Shown piece by piece: positions 35,901 to 47,495 of a stretch of DNA of 64,000 nt. Position 1 is the first letter of the stretch, and each line of letters starts with the position of its first letter. The DNA comes from Glandiceps talaboti. Lineage: Eukaryota; Hemichordata; Enteropneusta; Spengelidae. The position numbers and the translations under genes are program-made. The DNA lies in the NCBI RefSeq assembly GCF_964340395.1, contig NC_135564.1, positions 1,712,501 to 1,776,500 on the forward strand. The letters are read 5' to 3'. Under the pieces are notes generated by a model that saw only the letters and a program-made list of their open reading frames with translations, was not told the DNA's origin and did no database searches.

Positions 35901-38900
35901 TGGGTGGGTGGGTGGGTGGGTGAGTGAGTGAGTGAGTGAGTGAGTGAGTGAGTGAGTGAGTGAGTGAGTGAGTGAGTGAGTGAGTGAGTGAGTGAGTGAG
36001 TGAGTGAGTGAGTGAAAGAGTGAGTGGGTGAGTGAGTGAGTGAGTGAGTGAGTGAGTGAGTGAGTGAGTGAGTGAGTGAGTGAGTGAGTAAGTGAGTGAG
36101 TGTGAGTGAGTAATAACTAATATTACATTTTCTTAGTTTTATTTTTGTTCTAGTAATTCTATAAGCGTTAGAAAGTGTGTATACTTACTGCAGTTCCATT
36201 AAAATGACTTGGCATTTTATACCATGGTCTAGTAGTGACACCATTATTACCATTCACACATGTACACAGATGATCCATTAAGCCATTGCAGAATAGAAAA
36301 CATTCACCTGTCATAAACAAAAACAACAACAAACACCAGTACGTCAGTGTGTGATATGAAACATTCACCTGTGATAACAACAACAAACACCAGTACGTCA
36401 GTGTGTGATATGAAACATTCACCTGTGATAACAACAACAAACACCATTATGTCAGTGTGTTTCACCTGTGATAACAACAAATGCCAGCACGTCAGTGTGT
36501 TTCACCTGTGATAACAACAAATGCCAGCACATCAGTGTGTGGTATGAAACATTCACCTGTGATAACAACAACAAACATCACTACATTAATTGATGTATAA
36601 GTATTGGTAACTACACCCTCAGATCTTGTTGGTCTAGATTTGGTGTCACACAATTAAGTTAGTGAACTCAAAATGACTTATGCAGAGTCAAAATCTGATA
36701 ATTCCTCCATACATTTTCTCAAATGAAGAAAATCTAATTTGTTTTTCCTTCTTGTACTTGACTAAAACACTACTGTTTGTATGTCTCTGTAGCATGTCCA
36801 TATCATAAATGTAGGTCTCTGAAATGTAGGATGTCCATATCATAAATGTAGGTCTCTGAAATGTAGGATGTCCATATCATAAATGTAGGTCTCTGAAATG
36901 TAGCATGTCCATATCATAAATGTAGGTCTCTGAAATGTAGCATGTCCATATCATAAATGTAGGTCTCTATAATGTAGCATGTCCATATCATAAATGTAGG
37001 TCTCTATAATGTAGCATGTCCATATCATAAATGTAGGTCTCTATAATGTAGCATGTCCATATCATAAATGTAGGTCTCTGAAATGTAGGATGTCCATATC
37101 ATAAATGTAGATCTCTGAAATGTAGCACGTCCATATCATAAATGTAGGTCTCTATAATGTAGCATGTCCATATCATAAATGTAGGTCTCTATAATGTAGC
37201 ATGTCCATATCATAAATGTAGGTCTCTGAAATGTAGCATGTCCATATCATAAATGTAGGTCTCTGAAATGTAGCATGTCCATATCATAAATGTAGGTCTC
37301 TGAAATGTAGCATGTCCATATCATAAATGTAGGTCTCTGAAATGCAGCATGTCCATATTAAACATAAATGTAGGTCTCTGAAATGTAGCATGGCCATATA
37401 AATGTAGGTCTCTGAAATGTAGCATGTCCATATCGTAAATGTAGGTCTCTGAAATGTAGCATGTCCATATCGTAAATGTAGGTCTCTGAAATGTAGCATG
37501 TCCATATCATAAATGTAGGTCTCTGAAATGTAGCATGTCCATATCGTAAATGTAGGTCTCTATAATGTAGCATGTCCATATCATAAATGTACGTGTAGGT
37601 CTCTGAAATGTAGCATGTCCATATCATAAATATAGGTCTCTGAAATGTAGCATGTCCATATCACAAATGTATGTCTCTATAATGTAGCATGTCCATATCG
37701 TAAATGTAGGTCTCTGAAATGTAGCATGTTCATATCATAAATGTACATGTAGGTCTCTGAAATGTAGCATGTCCATATCACAAATGTATGTCTCTATAAT
37801 GTAGCATGTCCATATCATAAATATAGGTCTCTGAAGTGTAGCATGTCCATATCATAAATGTACATGTAGGTCTCTATAATGTAGCATGTCCATATCATAA
37901 ATATAGGTCTCTGAAATGTATCATGTCCATATCATAAATGTAGGTCTCTGAAATGTAGCATGTCCATATCATAAATGTAGGTCTCTGAAATGTAGGATGT
38001 CCATATCATAAATGTAGGTCTCTGAAATGTAGCATGGCCATATAAATGTAGGTCTCTGAAATGTAGCATGTCCATATCGTAAATGTAGGTCTCTGAAATG
38101 TAGCATGTCCATATCGTAAATGTAGGTCTCTGAAATGTAGCATGTCCATATCATAAATGTAGGTCTCTGAAATGTAGCATGTCCATATCGTAAATGTAGG
38201 TCTCTATAATGTAGCATGTCCATATCATAAATGTACGTGTAGGTCTCTGAAATGTAGCATGTCCATATCATAAATATAGGTCTCTGAAATGTAGCATGTC
38301 CATATCACAAATGTATGTCTCTATAATGTAGCATGTCCATATCGTAAATGTAGGTCTCTGAAATGTAGCATGTTCATATCATAAATGTACATGTAGGTCT
38401 CTGAAATGTAGCATGTCCATATCACAAATGTATGTCTCTATAATGTAGCATGTCCATATCATAAATATAGGTCTCTGAAGTGTAGCATGTCCATATCATA
38501 AATGTACATGTAGGTCTCTATAATGTAGCATGTCCATATCATAAATATAGGTCTCTGAAATGTATCATGTCCATATCATAAATGTAGGTCTCTGAAATGT
38601 AGCATGTCCATATCATAAATATAGGTCTCTGAAATGTAGCATGTCCATATCATAAATGTACATGTAGGTCTCTGAAATGTAGCATGTCCATATCGTAAAT
38701 GCATGTCTCTGAAATGTACCATGTCCATATCATAAATGTAGGTCTCTGAAATGTAGTATGTCCATATCATAAATGTAGGTCTCTGAAATGTAGCATGTCC
38801 ATATCATAAATGTACATGTATGTCTCTATAATGTAGCATGTCCATATCATAAATGTAGGTCTCTGAAATGTAGCATGTCCATATCATAAATGTAGGTCTC

Positions 38901-41900
38901 TGAAATGTATCATGTCCATATCATAAATGTAGGTCTCTGAAATGTATCATGTCCATATCATAAATGTAGGTCTGAAATGTAGCATGTCCATATCATAAAT
39001 GTACATGTAGGTCTCTATAATGTAGCATGTCCATATCGTAAATGCATGTCTCTGAAATGTAGCATGTCCATATCATAAATGTAGACCTCTATCCTTCAAG
39101 TCTCTTTTTGAATGTAGCATTGGCTGCTACTAGACTGCAAGGCATAATTTGAAAGACAGCAAATTTCACCTGACATCACATCTGATGTCTGATGATATTT
39201 CACAGTAAAAATAGAGTTCAGAGGAAAGGACAGTATCACAACATAATTTTATAAAGTATAAACTTATAAAGTACAGAACTATAGAACAAGCATTTTAAAA
39301 CTTTTTGATATACACTGCAGTAACCCGTGCAGAATAGAAGGGATTTCTTTCAAAATATTTGACTCTTGACCTTCTACTTATGTCTCTGTGACCCCTACGT
39401 GACCTTGTCGTTACTGTCTAGCATATTGTTTGATTGTTTCTAAATTTTCAGCAGAACGACATCAAAATTATCAACAGCTGATTTACTATATTTGTGTGTC
39501 TGGAACTCAAATACTAGTACACTGTGTATCTATTTTGATAGGATGGTACAGTAGGTTGTCAGTGACTGACATATAGTAGAGTAAGTCAGTCTATACATCT
39601 ATGGTCTGTATGACACACATTAATAGCATTCATATCAAGAATCAATTTGTGGAGATTTGTTAGAATAAAGAAGTTTGGAAATGCTTACTATTAATTTGCC
39701 TTGACACCACCATGCGTACTGGAATATATAAAAGTAAAATATCAAAATATCAATAGAAGGTAAAGCCTGCATGCAGCTGATAATAGCCCAAGCTATGTTA
39801 CTGATAATATTGCAGCCAAGCTATCAGGTTGAACTGCTGGAAGGCATGCTGGGGTATGCTTGGCATAGTAAGAAGGTGACCTGAAAGCATAATACCCTCA
39901 CCCTTATTCTGGAAGGAGATTCTAGATGGAACTTTTGTGATGCATTACTTATGTTTGAAACCTTAGGTTAGCATCTAACACACCATGGTAGATATTTACT
40001 ATTATAAACATTTTTATGGAAAAATGTTTTAATTTAGCATATGACCCACATTTGATGTTGTGCATAGCTAAGAAAATGTTAATGATAGGTACAAGGTCAG
40101 TCTATGTCAACTCTACTGTACCATGTCCCCATCTGTACATACATGTAACTATGTTAAAATGCACAAAGAACATAATGTCTATCATTCTTTGTCAGATTGT
40201 CTATTTCCAGTTATCAGGGTTTCAAAATCTTGGCAAAAATATTGAAGCAAGGTGTCAGTGAAATTATGACACAAATCAATCACATATCAGTATGTCTGAG
40301 CACTGACAACTTTGTGTTGTCCTTTATGTCAACAGGTTCAAAGGTCAAATAGGCTTATGAAATACCCATACCTGTGGGAGAATAGGGTACAAGTCTCCAG
40401 GTTTTTTTTTCAGTTTTTCAATTCACAAAACATAGTATCTAGAGTTAATACGTCAATGGAGGACTTGATGGATCTTAATTTTAAAATTGAAACTCAGAAA
40501 GTGGTGGCAGGATAATGTCAAAATAATGTGAAAATATATGACTGAACAGACAGTCTCTTTGTTAGGTATATGGTCCTTTACTAAGTCAATGTAGATGGCA
40601 CAGTGACACAAAAGGAGAATACAAACCAGCATTTTTAACTGTTTGTATTACTTGTATAGAATATCTATTTTTAGAGCCAAGTAACTCAGAGACATAGCCT
40701 TGTGACACACAACATATACAGGCCTTTCAGAGTACATGACACTGTCAAGCTGGATAGCCTCTGGGTCAAGAAACATGATGTAATGGCTAGGTTTTTGATA
40801 ATTTTGTAACTGTGGGTTTTTTTGTGTGAATGAAACTCTTCTTGAGAACAAGAATAAGTATGTTGCAACACCATGGTTACCCAACTTTCCTAGACTAATA
40901 ACAACTATTTTCTAGAATGTCTACAATACAGTATTAGACTATTCATGCAGTGACACAATTCAATAATTCATGGGTTTTACTTGGGTTTGTTCCCACCTAG
41001 TCTGGATGCCAATGTGGTGTGAGTGGAGGTGTAAATCATAATGATACCAGATATGGTATGGGGACTAGGCTAGTTCCCAGCGCAATCTATGGTATAGTGT
41101 ACTACATGTAACTGGCTATGATACACATCAATACACCAAAAAATACTATCCATAATAAAATTTGAAAACCAACATTTAACAGATTCATTAGCCACAGTTT
41201 CTTTCAAATACTCTGGATATCAGCATCGTCCTGCATGGTCTGAGTGGAGTACTAGGTAGATGCCAGCGTGTTCTGAGTGGAGTTATAAATCATAATGACA
41301 TATACATATACAGGGGACTTAGACTCTCTCATAGTCCTCGGAGCTTCGCTTTACTAAAATCAAAGCTAAACGAATTATGCACATAAATATCTTTAGCAGG
41401 CTGGCCATATAAATTATCTATATTCAAATAACAGATCTGCATGTAAGCTTTGTAAGGAAATCTAAAGAATTGTTTTGAATTCAAACCATGTTTATTTACA
41501 TTGGTCATTTATCAGTACAAGGTATCAGAGATTAACTGATAGTTGAGGGTGTGTATTTCTGATATCACAACATGTGAGATGGAAATGCATGTTCTTCTGT
41601 AGACTCTCCGAGGACTGTGAGAGAGTCTAGTTCTTCTGAAAATCAGACAACCTTGAAAAGGTCATGTCTGTCAAATCCTGAGTTTTTTCTGACCACCACC
41701 ACTACCACCATAGTCTAGTTCCTATAAAGTATCTTTACCATTTACACCACGATAGTCTAGCTCCTATACAGTATTGTTACCATTTACACCACCACCACCA
41801 CCACCATCACCATAGTCTAGTTCCTATACAGTATCATTACCATTTACACCTCCACTCACAGTATAGTCAAAGTCGTTACTCTAGAAGTCCTGATATGCAT

Positions 41901-44235
41901 GGTTAATTAAGTTAGAAACCACTTGGCATCCAGACTACCATCACCCCCACGATCATGAATGACAAGACACAAAGGTGTCCATAAATATTATATTTTCTTA
42001 CTTTTTAGCACAAAAGCCATGATTTCCTAAATCTTAAACTTCTAAATTCTCAATTGTCAACTCCATGGCTATGATGATTTCTAAATCTCTTTGTGAGATT
42101 TTATTGCAACTAAACAGAATTTGGGTTAAATTACAAAGACTCCAGTCAGGAAATAACACCTTTCAACTAACAATACACTTCAAATTCTGATGAGCCAGGT
42201 AGGAACACTTTTTACACTGTAATTACATTTACACATATATAAATAACTAAACCATGGAGGGTGTGGACAATGAAAACAATGGCATTAGGGTGTATTTGTT
42301 TTTTAATTCAAAGAACAAAAGATACACCATTGTTTTAAAGTGGTCAAAACAATAAGCTGGATTACAGACAATAGTCTCACCTACTGTCATCACACAATGA
42401 CAGGAAGTGAAGAAATGTACACAAAAAGAAGTGAAAATGAAAAATATTAAGAATGCTATTAAAGGCGAGACAGATATAAAAACACCCCCCCCCCCCACCC
42501 CCCAACTTCATGGGGTTTGTTGTCAAACTTGAACGCGAACAGTGAACAAGGCAGTGATTCTTCTATGAAAATCCATGACAACAATGGTGATTTTGGTAAT
42601 AGGATGTGTGAATATCTTGGGCATGCATGTGTTGTTACAAAGAGTTGATATATTTATACTTGGTATATACAATTTTGGACAAAACATGATCAGACTGGGG
42701 CATGTTCATTACTTGTCCTGAAAAGCTGTTACTATCCATTCTTCTTACAGTAATTATTCAAGATTAGGATGTCAAAGTGGTAATCACAAGCACAAGGATG
42801 GCTAGCTTCACATTTAGAGTCTCAAATGTAATTGTTTTTATACACTGATAATTGTGCTATGAAGATAACACTATTGTATTGGTAAATATAGATCACTACA
42901 ACAAGGATAGGAACATGTTTATACTTGAATGCCACATGGAGGTACTGTGGGTGATACTTCCATGAATGTCATTAGCCTAGAATCCAGGTGATTGGGGATT
43001 TTGAACTTTGTTATAGAAATTATGAATTCAAAGCCCATATCCGCATGGATTCCAGGCCACCACTTAATTAATGGCTGCTAGGGCACCACAACAGGACATA
43101 TATTTTACAGACTACAGCAAGTGATATTCTGTCTAATACTCACCATTAACCATGGGTTTCTGTTGTGCTTGTAGTCGGATCTTCACAACATCCAATGGTG
43201 TCACTACACAGAAAACATACAATTGCACCATGTAAATCATGTATCTTTTCCATCAATAAATCTTACCCAGTCTTTAGACTGACAAACATGATGGCTTTTA
43301 ATAGTCACTTTGACTCTTAGACTTGCCTCATGATTTATTAAAAACAGTATCTCTTATTTTTAATTACAAAATATATTGAGTTTCCAACTGTGGACTGTTA
43401 TTTCAATGTACGTGTAACGTGTGTGTGTGTGTGTGTGTGTGTGTTGTTGTACATTATTATTATAGTCATGTTATTGTCGTTCTTTCAAGTTTCATCTCAA
43501 CTTTAAATTTTTTAGATCAATATATTAAAACAAGTAATACACTTCTGATTTCATCATTCTCAAGAAATTCAGTCATGATCTAGTATGAAAATATGCACGT
43601 TCAAACGTTCGCCAATAACATGTGACATGACAATATCGACAAGAGGTCGTTGAACTCCAGAGCAACCAACCTGACCCTACAATGTGACTTTTCAAGGATA
43701 AGGAGATTTTCAGAAGATGCAGAAGAAGCAGTAGAACCGTGGAGTAGAACACTATAATATTGCTTCAGAAATACCCTTCAAATATTTAATAGCCCAATTT
43801 ATACGCCAATGTTCAACGTGGGCATCATCCACGGACAAATTATAAAAGTTAGACTTGAAATTGAATTGTTCTCGGGCCCGCCCTGGTCTCGGTCGCATCG
43901 ATTCACTGATCGCCGTCTACATAGGCACTCGAATCAATTTGCGTGATTAAAAAAAATTGTTAAGAAAATGAGACTTATTTTCTTTACAATTTTGTTTAAT
44001 GATGCAAATTGATTCGAGTGCTGATGACCGTCTACATGTGATGCAAGATATCCTGATCGACCGGGACCCCGTTGCATTGAAACTAGGTCTCGTGGCATCG
44101 AGTGCATTTTACACGTGCCTGAAACTTTACACAAATTTACTTGCACTTACTAAACAAAGATGTTAGAAGTCCTCCTGTTCCCGATGATAAAATTTGTTGC
44201 CATGGGTTTATTCCATTTTCCAGCGTCATTGCCAT
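31470..44235 (-). CDS. SLC25A40: Mitochondrial glutathione carrier, SLC25A39/40 type
   Basis: Ten coding exons in transcript order: 44151-44235, 43144-43203, 36189-36307, 35760-35827, 35075-35211, 34282-34455, 33387-33496, 32499-32565, 31933-32010, 31470-31588. All junctions are GT-AG and phase-consistent, giving 1017 nt and 338 residues, the size I recall for human SLC25A40. The three carrier signatures are PLDVVK (31-36), PLELIR (165-170) and PFDVVK (259-264). Other matches include [24 protein letters not shown] and [24 protein letters not shown]25A39 and SLC25A40 import glutathione across the inner mitochondrial membrane. The first matrix loop has C51, C55, C63 and C65, relevant to iron-sulfur sensing in SLC25A39. 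Introns carry large repeats. It is convergent with GATAD1. Confidence 0.96.
32711..33050. repeat. Long (ATGT)n tract with (GT)n and (ATGC)n blocks
   Basis: About 340 bp of tetranucleotide repeat in SLC25A40 intron 7. It is open in many frames on both strands (poly-YVCM / poly-HTYI), which is an artefact of composition. It directly abuts a MITE-like element whose left TA follows the repeat. Confidence 0.97.
33057..33262. mobile_element. MITE-like element with CTGTAAACCTG terminal inverted repeats
   Basis: The ends are TA-CTGTAAACCTG and CAGGTTTACAG-TA, perfect 11-bp inverted repeats with TA flanks, over 206 bp. The interior contains TTTTCGC/GCGAAAA words in both orientations and no open frame. 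A Tc1/mariner-type non-autonomous element is likely. It is inserted at the edge of the (ATGT)n tract. Confidence 0.8.
34756..34776. repeat. 21-nt pure G run
   Basis: A homopolymer in SLC25A40 intron 5, followed by three degenerate ~70-bp repeats (about 34800-35030) sharing 'ggttcaa...agt', 'tggtaaatcat' words. Confidence 0.9.
35898..36113. repeat. (GTGG)n then (GTGA)n microsatellite
   Basis: About 215 bp in SLC25A40 intron 3. It begins with six GGGT units, potentially a G-quadruplex, then runs as GTGA with few interruptions, ending about 75 bp before exon 3. Confidence 0.97.
36300..36560. repeat. SLC25A40: Minisatellite that duplicates the exon 3 splice acceptor
   Basis: Units of 40-60 bp each contain CACCTG, the reverse complement of CAG/GTG. 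These lie at 36305 (the authentic acceptor of SLC25A40 exon 3), 36366, 36420, 36463, 36503 and 36554. Four copies also keep the next exon bases (GTGAATG) and most keep a GTTGTTGTTATCACAG-type tract. Using the nearest decoy would read into a TGA within 22 codons. Confidence 0.85.
36790..39085. repeat. 37-bp tandem array (~60 copies) with a 644-bp higher-order repeat
   Basis: The unit is TGTCCATATCATAAATGTAG followed by GTCTCTGAAATGTAGCA, 37 bp, for example at 36795 and 36832. Distinctive variants recur at a constant offset: TGGCCATATA at 37391 and 38035, and a TATCATG junction near 37919 and 38563. Both pairs are 644 bp apart, showing a segmental duplication inside the array. It sits in SLC25A40 intron 2 and is noncoding. 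Confidence 0.95.
41000..41935. mobile_element. ~936-bp inverted-repeat element, host of a nested MITE
   Basis: Outer ends are TA-GTCTGGATGCCAATGTGG (left) and CCACTTGGCATCCAGAC-TA (right). A second, perfect 18-bp inverted pair, GTGAGTGGAGGTGTAAAT, lies at 41019-41036 and 41842-41859. The interior includes three ~65-bp units (ATAGTCTAGTTCCTATACAG) at about 41710-41850 and the separate element at 41322-41627. Related ends occur at 8690-8709. It is probably a non-autonomous DNA transposon. Confidence 0.65.
41322..41627. mobile_element. Nested 306-bp MITE with ~22-bp terminal inverted repeats
   Basis: The ends are TA-GACTCTCTCATAGTCCTCGG and CCGAGGACTGTGAGAGAGTC-TA, matching as inverted repeats with one mismatch and TA flanks. 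There is no transposase frame. It lies inside the larger element 41000-41935 in SLC25A40 intron 2. Confidence 0.8.
43925..44021. repeat. 97-bp near-perfect palindrome in SLC25A40 intron 1
   Basis: Arms of 48 bp begin GCACTCGAATCAATTTGC, perfect for 18 bp, and continue with about five mismatches to an essentially loopless centre near 43973. It lies about 130 bp past the exon 1 donor on the transcript. Both flanks carry related CCGTCTACAT words. It may be a foldback element remnant or an RNA hairpin. Confidence 0.85.
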
Positions 44236-44849
44236 GCCTTTGTCCTGTTTCTGGTGTCCAAGTTGACCAGATCAGCGTCTAATAGAAATTTTGCGGTGAC
44301 CGGCACCACCACACATACACAAGTTACAACGTAAATTCGTAATGTGAGACGACGGAGAAAGTCAGGAATTATTGAGCTTATTCTAATCCGAAAATCTTAA
44401 TGATGCAAATGTAGCACTGAAGAATAGTTCTGATAAACTATTGTACAGTCACGTAAGGCTACTGTAAGCCTTGTCATCTTGAAACCAACACAAAGTGTAT
44501 CGAAAGCAGCAGACGCGACATGGTGGTGGTTTTCTGACTCGTGTCACGCCATTACGGAACTACGGAACTGGCGACCTATGAACTTATCTTACGCAACATA
44601 CCTCATGTGTCCGTTGGTGGCGCCCATCATCGATATTCTAACCATGTATTCTAACTCCTGTGCTCAATCTATCGAGGAGTTATGGTCATAGGGGCGTGTA
44701 GTATTTCTTAGATTGTTGTTTTCCTTTTCAACAGGCTAAATATAACAACTTTTTAACTTGGATGTATTACCCCTACGCTACCTGTATGGAAAGAACACTT
44801 CTGAGTTTAGTATATGGTATATGTAGCGTATTGATATTCCGTAAATTTC

Positions 44850-44850
<1 letters not shown>

Positions 44851-44933
<83 letters not shown>

Positions 44934-44954
44934 CAGTAGCAGCAGCAGCAGCAG
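44851..44954. repeat. (TAG)n/(CAG)n trinucleotide repeat
   Basis: About 29 TAG units grading into CAG/GCA units. It reads as poly-V or poly-L in translation, so the long frames over it are artefacts. Confidence 0.97.
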
Positions 44955-46140
44955 GATTCGTGTGATATTTTTTCTCAACAATCTAAGCAATATGTGATCC
45001 TGTGATGATGATCATACAGCTCAGCCTGCACATCAATGAAACTGACTGATTTGATCTCGTTTAAAATATAAGTTTTCAGTACAAATATTAACCATACAGG
45101 TAAATTCGCATTTTTTTACTTATATATTTCGGTTCGTTCCGACTAGAATGTCAATATGCCATTGACGCGTTGTCTCGAGTGATGATAACAATATATCTTT
45201 GATTTTAGAGGTTTTGTCAAAATACAACCAAATTAAACAAACACAGTTATATTGTTATGGAGATACATCAAATATATATTCTATTTACATGCAAGGTATA
45301 CCAGTAAAGCGCGCAATACCGACATAAGTCTGTGTTGTTGTTGATAATGATACCTTCTTCGAAGCTTCCACGACGCCTACATATGAGTAAACTGTAGTCA
45401 AGCCGTTTGTTAGAACGTGTTGTTGTAGGTGGGATAGGCCTAAACGAAAACACATTTGTATTCAACCAGTAAGCTACATATTTAAAAAGTAATTACTTCA
45501 ATCTACCACAAAAATCTAGGAAAATGAAAGTTGCCCATCTTAAATCAATGTAATACCCTTCTCCCCCACCCTTTAATAGACTCATACGTTTGTCTGCTGA
45601 GATACCGCAAATATATGGAGGCACCATGGATTCAAGAGTGACTACCTATACCTGCTGTTAACATATGCAGAGGACATGAACAATGTATCAAAAGCAATCA
45701 CCTTTCAGCAATAACAATACTTTCAGTAATGACACTGAAAATTCAAACCACCGACACCAAGAGATCAATTTATAGTATTAATCATGTGAATTTTGACGAG
45801 AATGGGAAATCTTACAAAATAATTATAAATCCCATGTACTCTGAGGAAAAGTAAACTGCACCGTATGTCGACATAGGATCAAGAGTGAGTGTGTCTCAAC
45901 TGAGTAGAGAGCCCTCATGCGGCAACGATCACGTAAAAATTGTGATAGGCATTTCAAGTACTCTGTGAAGTATTTTAATTTATCGAGTTAAAGAGTTAGA
46001 TGTCGTTATTTGTTATGTTTCCAATAATTATACGATCCACGCTTATATTTTGCATTTTCAGATTCAAATGAAATTGAGTCTAGCTCAATTTTCCTTGTCT
46101 CTATCATCAAGTTATGAAGAAGTACTCAGGGCACATAATT

Positions 46141-46597
<457 letters not shown>

Positions 46598-47495
46598 AAT
46601 GTATATGGCATAAATCCCCTGAGTAATATTCAGAATGGTTATAGCACACTCCCTGCGAACACTGCTCCGTAGGCTTTGGTGGACAAGTATTAAAAGTCTT
46701 CAGTTTTATCCAGACTGGAAAGTGGTTGTCGATTGACAAAGAGTTCCACATCTTTGGGAGCAGCATGCGAGAATAAACGATTTCCAAGAAAGGAAAAGAC
46801 TTGGAGTTTATGTCTTTATTCTAATGAATGAAGAAGGGGAGTAGGGAGATAACGGATGAATCACAGTTTTAGTTTATTTAAAATCTATTAAAATTGCCAT
46901 GTGGATGAGGATTGGGTTTTTATTTTTGGATTTTTTTATTTAAATAATTTTTTGCAATTTTTTTAAGTTATAAATTAGGACTTCGCATATTTTGTCACAT
47001 TTTATTTTCAAGTAGGAAGCCATGGTAAAATTGTTTTATAAATTAAAATCCAAAATAAATACCCCAATCCTCATCCACAGTGAAAATTCATTCAGGACAT
47101 TCATAAAGACAAAAGTATCACAAATCTAGCTTTTGTTGTAGATGGCGCACTCCCTTGGTTTCAACTTTGACCTATACAATATGAGTAATTGAGAAATCAG
47201 AGCTGCAATTTCAGCCAAATTTCTTTGGAATTGCAGATAGATTAGATAATTACATGAAAATTAGTAATATTTTCAACTAAAATATAATTTTACTAATCTT
47301 TTATAGCAAAATATTTACTTATCAAAGATTTGTTCTAAATTCTAGTAATCGAAAATTGTGCTTTTAAAATCGCGTTGCTTTTGTTTTTACTTCCGGGATT
47401 TTTACAATCACAATCTGTGTTGGGAAATCGAGAATTCTGTCATTCGATCGCAGAACTTTCTCTGGCACTGTAAGTTGGACACTGTAAACTTCTTC

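Noticed and set aside
36790-39085. CRISPR or repeat-protein interpretation of the 37-bp array and its [11 protein letters not shown]-type frames
   Set aside because: No spacers, and frames shift at indels. It lies inside an intron of a well-supported gene.
44762-44990. Poly-valine and poly-leucine frames
   Set aside because: Trinucleotide (TAG)n repeat read in two directions.
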